DNA from: Planctomycetota bacterium
GTDB taxonomy: Bacteria; Planctomycetota; Planctomycetia; Pirellulales; Pirellulaceae
DNA: 13,381 nucleotides
NCBI GenBank assembly: GCA_026692885.1
Contig: JAPLNJ010001142.1
Span: 1-13,381, forward strand
Direction: 5' to 3'
Shown here one piece after another: positions 1 through 6,497 of the stretch (position 1 is its first letter; each line of letters starts with the position of its first letter). The notes beneath the pieces are model-generated. The model saw only the letters and a program-made list of their open reading frames with translations, did no database searches and was not told the origin of the DNA. A program made the position numbers and the translations under genes.

Positions 1-1289
1 TCCATGGCCGACTTGGCCAACTGCTCCATGCGCACGAACCACTGATCGGCCAGGTACGGTTCGATGGGCGTCTTGCTCCGATCCGAGTGCGCCAGATCGA
101 TCAAGCGATCCTCGACCGCGCCCAGCAGGTCCAGTTGCTCCAAGTCGGCCACGACCTGCGTGCGCGCTTTGTGCACGGTCAGTCCCTGATACTTGCCGGC
201 GTGGGCATTGAGCGTACCGTTCGGATTCAGGAGGTTAATCATCGGCAAGCCCTGGCGTTTGCCGACGTCGTAGTCGTTGGGATCGTGAGCCGGCGTGATC
301 TTCACGCAGCCGCTGCCCAATTCCGGCTTGGCCCACGGGTCGGCGATCAACGGAATTGGGCGATTGGCCAGCGGCAACAGCACCTGGCGCCCGTCGCGCG
401 CCATGTCGCGCAGTTGGATCAACTGCGGCAGCATCGTCTCGCGACGTTGGCGGATCGCGGCCAACTGGATCTCGAGATCCTCCTGCTCTTTGGCCGGGGC
501 CTTGGCGATCTTCTCCAGCAAGGTGGCTTCCGCTTGGTTCAGGGCGCCGGTGGGATCCGGGTGGACGGCTACGGCCGTGTCGCCCAACATGGTCTCGGGC
601 CGCGTGGTCGCGACCGTCACGTGCGTCGGCTCGCCCGGCTGCGGGTCGATGACCGGATAGCGAAGTTCCCAGAAGTGGCCTTTGACCTCTTCGTGGAACA
701 CTTCGTCGTCACTCACGGCGGTCTGAAGATACGTGTCCCAGTTCACCAGCCGCTTGCCGCGGTAGATCAGTCCCTTTTGGAACAGATCGAAGAACGTGCA
801 ACGCACGGCGCGGGCGCAGACGTCGTCCAACGTGAAACGGGTGCGGCGCCAATCGCAACTGCAGCCCATCTGTTTCAACTGACCGAGGATGCGGGCTTCG
901 TATTCGGCCTTCCATTGCCAGATCCGCTCGACCAGCTTTGCGCGCCCCAAGTCATGCCGCGTCTGGTTCTCTTCTTCCTTCAAGCGGCGTTCGACCACCG
1001 CCTGCGTCGCGATTCCGGCGTGGTCAGTACCGGGCATCCACAGCGTCTCGAAGCCCTGCATCCGTTTCATGCGGATCAGAATGTCCTGGAGCGAGTTGTT
1101 CAAGGCGTGGCCGAGGTGCAACGCGCCGGTGACATTCGGCGGCGGGATCACGATGCAGAATGGCGGTCGGCCTGAATTCGGCTCGGCCCGAAAGTAGCCT
1201 TGCTGCTCCCACCAGGCATAGAGACGCGGTTGAGCTTCGGCGTAGTCGAATCGATTGGGTAGGGATTCAGGGGAAAACGTAGCGGTCAT
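1..1289 (-). CDS. valS: Valyl-tRNA synthetase, N-terminal part (gene runs off the left edge)
   Basis: Class I aminoacyl-tRNA synthetase that charges tRNA-Val with valine in the cytoplasm. About 430 codons are visible. The ATG at 1289 opens with MTATFSPESLPNRFDYAEAQ, and the typical W-W-E-x-x-G-Y-F element follows. The HIGH-type ATP motif is seen as PPPNVTGALHLGHAL at residues 50-63, then MPGTDHAGIATQ at 85-96. The CP1 editing domain begins around residue 210, with VATTRPETMLGDTAVAVHPD and, further on, the GSGCVKITPAHDPNDYDVG block. Between HPD and the next conserved stretch (LANRPIPLIAD) there are about 60 residues where ValRS of Thermus, recalled from memory, has about 14; the extra piece is charged and helix-like. 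The KMSKS loop and anticodon domain lie outside the window. No clear Shine-Dalgarno sequence precedes the start. The upstream gap is filled by palindromes, so its promoter was not identified; read-through from cimA is possible. Confidence 0.95.
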   Translation of the reverse strand, partial: MTATFSPESLPNRFDYAEAQPRLYAWWEQQGYFRAEPNSGRPPFCIVIPPPNVTGALHLGHALNNSLQDILIRMKRMQGFETLWMPGTDHAGIATQAVVERRLKEEENQTRHDLGRAKLVERIWQWKAEYEARILGQLKQMGCSCDWRRTRFTLDDVCARAVRCTFFDLFQKGLIYRGKRLVNWDTYLQTAVSDDEVFHEEVKGHFWELRYPVIDPQPGEPTHVTVATTRPETMLGDTAVAVHPDPTGALNQAEATLLEKIAKAPAKEQEDLEIQLAAIRQRRETMLPQLIQLRDMARDGRQVLLPLANRPIPLIADPWAKPELGSGCVKITPAHDPNDYDVGKRQGLPMINLLNPNGTLNAHAGKYQGLTVHKARTQVVADLEQLDLLGAVEDRLIDLAHSDRSKTPIEPYLADQWFVRMEQLAKSAM

Positions 1290-1305
1290 AGGTAAACGAA
1301 CCTTC

Positions 1306-1383
1306 GTAGCAGGTCTCTCCAGAGCCGTGCGGATTTTCGCGGGATTTTGCGCCGAATTGCACGGCTCTGGAGAGCCATGCTAC
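1306..1383. repeat. Palindromic repeat, GTAGC-ended hairpin
   Basis: Inverted repeat with 25-nt arms at 1306-1330 and 1359-1383, of which 23 positions match, separated by 28 nt. The outer ends are GTAGCA and TGCTAC; the inner part of the arm carries GGCTCTGGAGAG. It lies 17 bp upstream of valS, so the hairpin would be in the valS 5' region or in the cimA-valS intergenic transcript. There is no T-run beside it, so it does not look like an ordinary intrinsic terminator. It resembles the REP-like palindromes common in planctomycete genomes; that family link is from memory. Confidence 0.8.
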
Positions 1384-1393
1384 AAACCAATTC

Positions 1394-1565
1394 CTCGTTC
1401 CCACGCTCTGAGGCTGTGAAAGAATGTGCGAACACGATTCATGGTAGGGTGGGCCAAGTACTTGCGGCCCACCAATTCTAAGGAAATGGCCTTGCTTTGG
1501 ATGGTGGGCCGCGAGTACTTGGCCCACCCTACGATTTCTTCACAGCCGCTCTGCGTGGGAACGAG
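1394..1565. repeat. Nested palindromic repeat: 29-nt hairpin interrupted by a second palindromic element
   Basis: The outer arms are CTCGTTCCCACGC (1394-1406) and GCGTGGGAACGAG (1553-1565), perfectly complementary over 13 bp. The 7-mer CGCTCTG occurs directly at 1404-1410 and again at 1547-1553. Between these copies lies an element of about 136 bp (1411-1546) with short inverted ends GCTGTGAA (1413-1420) and TTCACAGC (1539-1546), and strong inner arms of 31 nt at 1444-1474 and 1502-1532 with a single mismatch (core GGGTGGGCCAAGTACTT). Removing 1411-1553 would restore a perfect 29-nt hairpin with loop TCT. This fits insertion of one miniature element into the loop of another with a 7-bp target duplication. 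Two extra bases (AG, 1411-1412) sit between the duplication and the left terminal repeat. It lies 7 bp beyond the cimA stop codon. Confidence 0.8.
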
Positions 1566-1572
1566 ATTTCGG

Positions 1573-3144
1573 CTACTCCATTCCATCCTTGCACAGTTTG
1601 TACTCAATTGCGTCGACCAGGGCCAGCCAACTGGCCTCGATGATGTTCTCGCTGACTCCGACCGTCCCCCAGACGTCATGCTCGTCCATGCTCTCGATGA
1701 AGACCCGGATCCGAGCTGCGGTGCCAGCCTCCGAGTTCACCACGCGGACTTTGTAATCCATCAATTTCATCTTGAGCAGGCCGGGGAACCGGCCGTTGAG
1801 CGCCTTGCGAAGTGCGGCGTCCAGCGCGTTCACGGGACCATCACCCTCGGCCACTTCGTGTCGCAGTTCGCCCTGGACCCGCAGCTTGACTGTGGCCTCC
1901 GTGACGATCTCGCGATCCTCGTCCGCCGCGACTTCGACGTGGTACTTGACACGATCGAAGTGGGGCGTGAAGGTGCCGGCACAACGTCGTACCAGCAGAT
2001 CGAAAGATGCCTCCGCCGCTTCGAATTGGTAGCCGCGATTCTCCAAACTCACGACTTCCGCCAAGATCTTGTCCATCAATTCGCGGTTCTGCTCGATCTT
2101 GTGCTTACCGGTCATGGCGGCAATGTTGGATCGGCCGGAGAGCTCGCTGACCAGGATCCGTCGCTCGTTGCCGACCAGTTGCGGGTCGATGTGTTCATAG
2201 GTCTCGGTCGCCCGACTCACGGCATGGACATGCATGCCGCCCTTATGGGCAAACGCGCTGAGGCCCACGTAGGGCTGGCTGCTGCGCAGGTTCAGGTTGG
2301 CCGTCTCGTACACGTAGCGGGAGAGCTCCGTCAGACGCGCCAGACTGCGACCGCCGAGGATTTGACGATTCTTTTTCAAGGCCAGATTGGCCATTACCGA
2401 AATCAAGTCGGCGTTGCCACACCGTTCACCCACGCCGTTGATCGTGCCCTGCACCTGCACGGCGCCGGCGTCGACCGCCGCCAGCGAGTTCGCCACCGCC
2501 AACTCGCAGTCGTTGTGGCAGTGGATGCCGACCGGGACCTTGAACGCCTTGAGGCATTTCGCCGCAGCGCGGGTGAGTTTGGCGATATCCTCCGGCAGCG
2601 TGCCGCCGTTGGTATCGCAGAGGATCACTAATTTCGCTCCGGCCTGAGCCGCCGCCTGGATCGTCTGGGCCGCGAACTCCGGATTCGCTGTCCACCCATC
2701 GAAGAAGTGTTCAGCGTCGTAGAATACCTCGCGCCCGGCTTCCGTCAGGAAGCTCACGCTGTCGGCGATCATCGCCAGATTCTCTTCGGGGGACACTCGC
2801 AGGACTTCCTTCACATGGAAATCCCAGGTCTTGCCGACCAGGGTGCACACGGGCGCCTGCGACTCGGCGAGCGCCCGCATGCCGGGATCCGCGGCCGCCT
2901 TTGTGCCCTTGCGGCGCGTCATGCCGAAGGCGCACACCTTGGCGTGTTTCAGGTTCAGCTGGCGGACTCGTAGGAAGTACTCCGCGTCTTTTTCGTTCGA
3001 TAACGGATAGCCGCCTTCGACGAAATCGATCCCCATCTCATCCAGCCGTTGAGTGATCTGCAGCTTGTCGTGCAACGACAGGCTGACGCCTTCGCCTTGG
3101 GTCCCATCGCGTAACGTCGTATCGTAGATCTGGATCGTAGGCAT
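1573..3144 (-). CDS. cimA: (R)-citramalate synthase
   Basis: Condenses acetyl-CoA with pyruvate to (R)-citramalate, the first step of the threonine-independent route to isoleucine. The 523-residue length is usual for the CimA branch of the isopropylmalate/homocitrate synthase family. Visible motifs: DTTLRDGTQGEG at residues 8-19 (family signature with the catalytic Arg-Asp pair), the metal-binding HCHND at 208-212, GTINGVGERCGNADL at 233-247, and FAHKGGMHVHAV at 298-309. The C-terminal third (about 390-523) is the LeuA-type regulatory/dimerisation domain, where family members bind the end-product amino acid. The GT-Q-GEG form of the first motif and the HxHNDCELAVANS stretch favour CimA over LeuA or homocitrate synthase; I infer this from family knowledge, not from a search. 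The ATG at 3144 has a Shine-Dalgarno sequence GAGGTGA (3149-3155) four bases upstream. A leader peptide and attenuator precede it, which suggests control by charged branched-chain tRNA. Confidence 0.93.
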   Translation of the reverse strand: MPTIQIYDTTLRDGTQGEGVSLSLHDKLQITQRLDEMGIDFVEGGYPLSNEKDAEYFLRVRQLNLKHAKVCAFGMTRRKGTKAAADPGMRALAESQAPVCTLVGKTWDFHVKEVLRVSPEENLAMIADSVSFLTEAGREVFYDAEHFFDGWTANPEFAAQTIQAAAQAGAKLVILCDTNGGTLPEDIAKLTRAAAKCLKAFKVPVGIHCHNDCELAVANSLAAVDAGAVQVQGTINGVGERCGNADLISVMANLALKKNRQILGGRSLARLTELSRYVYETANLNLRSSQPYVGLSAFAHKGGMHVHAVSRATETYEHIDPQLVGNERRILVSELSGRSNIAAMTGKHKIEQNRELMDKILAEVVSLENRGYQFEAAEASFDLLVRRCAGTFTPHFDRVKYHVEVAADEDREIVTEATVKLRVQGELRHEVAEGDGPVNALDAALRKALNGRFPGLLKMKLMDYKVRVVNSEAGTAARIRVFIESMDEHDVWGTVGVSENIIEASWLALVDAIEYKLCKDGME

Positions 3145-3161
3145 CGTGTCACCTCACCAAC

Positions 3162-3194
3162 AAAAAACCCTGAAGCCCGCAAGGGGCCTCAGGG
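3162..3194 (-). terminator. Attenuator: intrinsic terminator in the cimA leader
   Basis: Read on the minus strand, CCCTGA (3194-3189) pairs with TCAGGG (3173-3168). After one mismatch, four more G-C pairs (3187-3184 with 3178-3175) close a 5-nt loop, and six T follow at 3167-3162. This is a textbook Rho-independent terminator, but it ends 17 nt before the cimA start codon and downstream of the cimA promoter. It therefore must be conditional for cimA to be expressed. Its 5' arm is shared with the antiterminator described separately. Confidence 0.9.
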
Positions 3195-3239
3195 CGGTAG
3201 TGTGCGCTGTTCGTGGCCAACGTCTCCGCCTTAGGCCCC
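3183..3239 (-). promoter_or_regulatory. Antiterminator stem overlapping the leader stop codon
   Basis: On the minus strand GGGGCCTAAGGCGG (3239-3226) can pair with CCGCCCTGAGGCCCC (3197-3183). GGGGCCT pairs with AGGCCCC (7 bp), AA faces CTG as a small internal loop, and GGCGG pairs with CCGCC (5 bp). The 3' strand takes the same bases as the 5' arm of the terminator (3194-3184), so the two structures exclude each other. The TAA of the leader peptide (3233-3231) sits inside the 5' strand. A ribosome at the stop codon would mask it and permit termination, whereas a ribosome stalled on the Ile codons further upstream would leave it free. The pairing is seen in the sequence; the mechanism is inferred by analogy with trp and ilv attenuators. 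Confidence 0.8.
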
Positions 3240-3326
3240 CGTGGAGATGACGCGAATAATTACGGTGCCGACGAGGCGCGCGCCAGAGACCGCAAGCATT
3301 GTTGTGCTGGGAACCCAAGGGACCAT
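3231..3326 (-). CDS. Branched-chain amino acid leader peptide of cimA (31 aa)
   Basis: Small ORF in the 5' leader of cimA. It starts at ATG 3326 with GAGG (3338-3335) eight bases upstream, and there is an in-frame TGA just before. It could also start at the in-frame ATG 3299, giving 22 aa. It is rich in Val, Ile and Leu: 11 of 31 residues, with the cluster VGTVIIRVIST near the end and two adjacent ATT Ile codons followed by GTC and ATC. Four Thr residues are also present. It ends at a TAA that lies in the antiterminator, 37 nt before the terminator hairpin begins. Composition and position match regulatory leader peptides of ilv/leu operons, but I recognise no specific family. Its role would be to report the supply of charged tRNA-Ile/Val/Leu through ribosome stalling, not to act as a protein. 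Confidence 0.82.
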   Translation of the reverse strand: MVPWVPSTTMLAVSGARLVGTVIIRVISTGA

Positions 3327-3360
3327 CGACGAAGCCTCTCAAAGAATTCTCAGAGTGTAG

Positions 3361-3389
3361 AAAATAAGCAGTCCGCGCCCGTCTGTCAA
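3361..3389 (-). promoter_or_regulatory. Sigma-70-type promoter of the cimA leader transcript
   Basis: On the minus strand a perfect -35 box TTGACA (3389-3384) is separated by 17 bp from a -10 box TATTTT (3366-3361). Transcription would start near 3354, about 28 nt before the leader peptide ATG and about 210 nt before cimA. The boxes and spacing are read directly; activity is inferred. The remaining sequence between here and the TPR gene stop (3390-3572) shows no gene. Confidence 0.75.
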
Positions 3390-3572
3390 CGCCGAAGTGG
3401 ACTATTTGCCCTCCAGGCTGTGCCGGTTTCCCCAAAATCGAGTTACCCACAATAGCCGGACGCGTAAGTTCTGAAGTTGCGAATTTCGGGATACCGCGAA
3501 GCGGTTACACAATACAACCGCGGAGCGCCACCCGGGGGAGTTGTTCCTTGACCGAGCCCAACTGCGCTGGCA

Positions 3573-4718
3573 TCAATTGCTGCCCCGCAGCGTCGGCCGT
3601 CCAGAGGCCGTGATCCCTTCGCGGTACGGGTTGCTCTTTTCGTAGAGCGCCAAGCGGCTCTTCAGCCCGGCGGCCTGCGTCGGCGGGGCGATCTTGATGG
3701 CGGTCTGCAGCTGCTGCTTCGCTGTCGCGAAGTCGCCCGCGTTGGCGTACGCGGCGGCAAGCGTATCGAGGTATTGATAGTCCTGTTGGCCAAGCAATTC
3801 GAGGGCCTTCTGGGCGTACTGCACGGCCAGTTGCTCGTTCCGGAAGTCGGGTTCGGGACAGGTTGCCATCAGCCACGCCGCGCTTTGATGGGCGTGAGCG
3901 AAATTCCCCTCCAACTCGATGGCCCGCCGATAGTCGGCGTCCGCGCGCGCCCATTGGCCCAGGCTGCGATGGGCGTCGCCACGAATGGTGATCGCCGCGG
4001 CGTTGTCCGGAGCCAACTCGACCGCGCGGTTGTAGTCGGCCAAGGCTTCCGAGCGCTGCTGGAGTTGAAAGCGGGTGTGGCCGCGGCGGAGATAGGCTTC
4101 GTGATCGTCCGGCTTCAGACGAATCGCCTCGTCGTAGTCGCGGATCGCCTCGGTGTACTTCCCGCGGTCGTAGTAGACCTCGCCTCGGTTGAACCAGGCA
4201 TTGCCGTAGGTCGGCTGCAGTTCGATCGCACGGTTGAAGTCGCTGATCGCGTCGTCGACCTTGCCCGCCAAGGCGTAGCTGACCCCGCGATTATGATGCG
4301 CCTTCCAGTAGTTCGGATTCAACTTGACCGCGGTCTCGAACTCCGACAGGGCCTGCTTATCGAGTTTCGTGGCCCGCTCACGCTGTCCGCTATTGGTCAG
4401 CGTACCGGCTTCTTGGGTGTAGAATTCTCCGCGGCGGTTATGGGTCCAGGCCAGGAGTTGCTGGACGTACTCCTTCAAGTCGGGCGCGAGTTCGCCACGC
4501 CGGGCTTGCTCGCACATCCGGACAATTTCCGTCAGTTCGTCCGGCGACTTGACGTCCTTGGTCTTGACGTACGCTTGGCGGATAAGTTCCTTGGCGGTCG
4601 TCGCACTGGGAACTTTCGATTGAGCTCCTGCCGGTGGCGCGAATAGACACGCCGCGAATAGACACGCCGCGAACACCGCGCGGATCAGACCGGCGATCAG
4701 CAGGTCTTCCTTAACCAT
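3573..4718 (-). CDS. Exported TPR-repeat protein
   Basis: A 381-residue protein of tetratricopeptide repeats, probably a protein-protein interaction scaffold outside the cytoplasm; no catalytic domain is visible and its partner is unknown. I chose the ATG at 4718 (MVKEDLLIAG) because a GGGATGGA Shine-Dalgarno-like stretch precedes it and it places a signal peptide at the N-terminus; an upstream ATG at 4772 would bury that peptide. The signal peptide has a hydrophobic core and a PAGA-QS cleavage site near residue 32. Canonical 34-residue TPR units start at about residues 136, 170, 204 and 238 (for example AWFNRGEVYYDRGKYTEAI), with a degenerate unit around 90-135 and two more near 272 and 312. 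The C-terminus (GRPTLRGSN) lies outside the repeats. The core carries a 15-bp tandem duplication. The gene stands alone between cimA and fumC. Confidence 0.85.
   Translation of the reverse strand: MVKEDLLIAGLIRAVFAACLFAACLFAPPAGAQSKVPSATTAKELIRQAYVKTKDVKSPDELTEIVRMCEQARRGELAPDLKEYVQQLLAWTHNRRGEFYTQEAGTLTNSGQRERATKLDKQALSEFETAVKLNPNYWKAHHNRGVSYALAGKVDDAISDFNRAIELQPTYGNAWFNRGEVYYDRGKYTEAIRDYDEAIRLKPDDHEAYLRRGHTRFQLQQRSEALADYNRAVELAPDNAAAITIRGDAHRSLGQWARADADYRRAIELEGNFAHAHQSAAWLMATCPEPDFRNEQLAVQYAQKALELLGQQDYQYLDTLAAAYANAGDFATAKQQLQTAIKIAPPTQAAGLKSRLALYEKSNPYREGITASGRPTLRGSN
4639..4668. repeat. 15-bp tandem duplication in the TPR protein signal peptide
   Basis: The 15-mer GCGAATAGACACGCC occurs twice in direct succession (4639-4653 and 4654-4668), and a third partial copy starts at 4669. 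It encodes the repeated FAACL in FAACLFAACLFA, lengthening the hydrophobic core of the signal peptide by five residues and keeping the reading frame. A slippage origin is likely. Confidence 0.85.
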
Positions 4719-4778
4719 AGTTCCATCCCTTTTTCCAGTAGTTCCCAGGCCCAGCCCGGTCAAGGTGTCCAATTAGTT

Positions 4779-4846
4779 GGAGTTCACGCTTTAGCGTGCA
4801 GCGGGGCGGGCTCCGCCCGCCCCGGCCGCCTAAAGGCTGTACTCAA
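4779..4846. repeat. Palindromic repeat cluster between fumC and the TPR gene
   Basis: Three small palindromes lie in tandem: CACGCT/AGCGTG (4785-4790 and 4793-4798), a strong 9-bp stem GGGGCGGGC/GCCCGCCCC with loop TCC (4803-4811 and 4815-4823), and a GCC...TAAAGGC part (to about 4837). The ends GGAGTTC and GTACTCAAAC are roughly complementary, so the whole may fold as one cruciform-like unit. The CTTTAG/CTAAAG core and the GC stem resemble repeats I associate with planctomycete intergenic regions. It could help to end the fumC transcript, but no T-run follows. Confidence 0.7.
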
Positions 4847-4911
4847 ACGCCATCGTCCGCCAGATTCTTTCGTGAAAACTGTCCTCTACGGGGCTGCTTT
4901 CCAGACCCCCG

Positions 4912-6336
4912 TCACCTCTGCGGCTCCGTCATTCGCATCGGATCCAACGCCTCATTCAACGTGGACTCGGGCAGGATGCCCTTCTCGCGACACAGTTCGC
5001 GAATCGTCTTGCCGGTGGCGAAGGCTTCCTTGGTCAACTTGGCCGCCTTCTCGTAGCCGATGTACGGGTTCAAGCTGGTTACCATCGACAGGCTCTGTTC
5101 CACGGAGGCTTCGCAAGCGGCCGGGTTGGCTTCCAGGCCTTCGGCACAAAACTCGACGAACGCGCGTGTCGCGGCGGCCATCAGCCGGATGCTCTCTAGG
5201 GTGGCGTGGCCCATCACGGGCATCATGATGTTCAGCTGGAACTGCCCACCGGCGGCGCCGCACAGCGTGATCGTCTGATCGTTGCCCATGACCCGGGCGG
5301 CCACCTGCAGCATGCTCTCGCTCATCACAGGGTTCACCTTGCCGGGCATGATCGAGCTGCCCGGCTGGCGGTCGGGCAGGATGATTTCGAAGAATCCGCA
5401 CCGGGGTCCCGAACCCAACCAGCGGATATTGTTGGCCACGTTGAACAGCGTGACAGCGATTGTGCGCAGGTGGCCGTGGCAGCCGACCAGTCCGTCCCGC
5501 TGGGCATTCGCCTCGAAGTGATTGGCAGCCTCGACGAACGGAATCCCGGTTTCCGCGGCCAGCGCGTTGGCCACGCGCTGGCCAAACTCCGGATGCGTGT
5601 TGATCCCCGAACCGACCGCCGTCCCGCCAGCCGGCAATTCCAGGACCGCTTCGAGCACCTGCTGAGCCCGTCGCACAGACAATTGCAGTTGTCGGGCAAA
5701 ACCACCAATCTCCTGTCCCAGCCGCAACGGCGTGGCATCCATCAAGTGCGTCCGGCCGATCTTGATGATCCCGTCCCACTCGCGGGCCTTTTGGGCCAGC
5801 GTATCAGCGAGACGCTGCAATGCGGGTAACAGGTCGTTCTTGACCTCCACCGCCGCTGCGACGTGGATGGCCGTCGGGAAAATATCGTTGGTGCTCTGAC
5901 CCATGTTCACGTGGTCGTTGGGATGCACCGGCTTGTCCGGCTGGAAGCGATCGCCTCCGAGGATCTCGATGGCCCGGTTCGAGATGACTTCGTTGACGTT
6001 CATATTGCTGGATGTACCGGAACCGGTCTGGAACACGTCGACCGGGAATTCGCCATCGTGTTTGCCTTCGGCCACTTCCCGGCATGCCTGCAGCAGGGCT
6101 GCGACCTGTTCGGAGCGGAGCGGGTTCTTCCCCGTGCCGGTCAATTTGCCGAGATCGTGGTTGGCCACGCCGCAGGCATATTTCACGAGTCCCAACGCAT
6201 GGATCAGGGCGGGCGGCAGTGTCCATCCGGAAATCGGGAAGTTCTCGACGGCGCGTTGGGTCTGCGCCCCGTAGTAAGCCCCGGCGGGAACCTGTACTTC
6301 CCCCATCGAATCACGTTCAGTGCGGAAGTCGCTCAT
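4912..6336 (-). CDS. fumC: Class II fumarate hydratase
   Basis: Interconverts fumarate and (S)-malate in the TCA cycle; a homotetrameric, iron-independent cytoplasmic enzyme. The 474-residue length is typical. Visible motifs: DSMGEVQVPAGAYYGAQTQR at residues 9-28, SGTSSNMNVNEV at 106-117, HVNMGQSTND at 142-151, GRTHLMDATP with the active-site-region His 197, and the family signature GSSIMPGKVNP at 326-336 on the flexible catalytic loop. Aspartase is the nearest alternative, but the DSMGEV opening and HLMDATP favour fumarase. I chose the ATG at 6336 because AGGAG (6344-6348) lies seven bases upstream. The longer frame reaching 6399 would start inside the promoter, and its extra 21 residues look non-coding. 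No transcriptional partner is visible: the gene has its own promoter and is flanked by palindromes on both sides. Confidence 0.95.
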   Translation of the reverse strand: MSDFRTERDSMGEVQVPAGAYYGAQTQRAVENFPISGWTLPPALIHALGLVKYACGVANHDLGKLTGTGKNPLRSEQVAALLQACREVAEGKHDGEFPVDVFQTGSGTSSNMNVNEVISNRAIEILGGDRFQPDKPVHPNDHVNMGQSTNDIFPTAIHVAAAVEVKNDLLPALQRLADTLAQKAREWDGIIKIGRTHLMDATPLRLGQEIGGFARQLQLSVRRAQQVLEAVLELPAGGTAVGSGINTHPEFGQRVANALAAETGIPFVEAANHFEANAQRDGLVGCHGHLRTIAVTLFNVANNIRWLGSGPRCGFFEIILPDRQPGSSIMPGKVNPVMSESMLQVAARVMGNDQTITLCGAAGGQFQLNIMMPVMGHATLESIRLMAAATRAFVEFCAEGLEANPAACEASVEQSLSMVTSLNPYIGYEKAAKLTKEAFATGKTIRELCREKGILPESTLNEALDPMRMTEPQR

Positions 6337-6370
6337 GTTGGAACTCCTGTTGGTGTTTGTGCACCGGGTC

Positions 6371-6399
6371 ATGATAGCTTGTTGACCCCGCTCGGCCAA
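6371..6399 (-). promoter_or_regulatory. Probable fumC promoter
   Basis: On the minus strand TTGGCC (6399-6394) and TATCAT (6376-6371) are separated by 17 bp, matching the sigma-70 consensus at 4 of 6 and 5 of 6 positions. Transcription would start around 6364, leaving a 5' leader of under 30 nt that holds the AGGAG ribosome binding site. Position and spacing support it; no other evidence is available. Confidence 0.55.
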
Positions 6400-6448
6400 G
6401 ATGAAGTGGAGCGGCAGACAGTCCTGATCGGAACGTTGCGCACCGCAT

Positions 6449-6497
6449 CCCGAAGCGTCAGCGAGGAAGAACTCCGTTTCCTCGTTGACACTTAGGG
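6449..6497. repeat. Palindromic repeat upstream of fumC
   Basis: Inverted repeat with 20-nt arms at 6449-6468 (core GAAGCGTCAGCGAGGAA) and 6478-6497, 17 of 20 matching, around a 9-nt loop. The three mismatches are all of the type that still allows G-U pairing on one strand. It sits 50 bp upstream of the fumC promoter boxes. The GCGTCAGCGAGG core is one I associate with planctomycete dispersed repeats. Confidence 0.75.

Noticed and set aside
87..1175. Long plus-strand frame of 362 codons
   Set aside because: It lies fully opposite valS, whose translation carries clear synthetase motifs. The plus-strand product has no domain and is the antisense shadow of GC-rich codons.
1426..2631. Plus-strand frame of 401 codons
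   Set aside because: It runs through the palindromic repeat and then antisense to cimA; its product shows no recognisable motif.
3183..3239. T-box riboswitch as the explanation for the cimA leader
   Set aside because: No T-box consensus or specifier-loop architecture is visible; a translated leader ORF with alternative stems explains the sequence better.
3440..3454. DnaA-box-like sequence TTACCCACA
   Set aside because: Only one copy, with a mismatch to the consensus, and no AT-rich unwinding region or dnaA/dnaN neighbour, so it is no evidence for an origin.
3493..3521. Small competing hairpins (ACCGC/GCGGT and GCGGTT/AACCGC) after the TPR gene
   Set aside because: Stems of only 5-6 bp with no T-run; not enough to call a terminator.
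3774..4646. Plus-strand frame of 290 codons opposite the TPR gene
   Set aside because: It mirrors the repeat periodicity of the TPR codons on the other strand and has no start context or motif.
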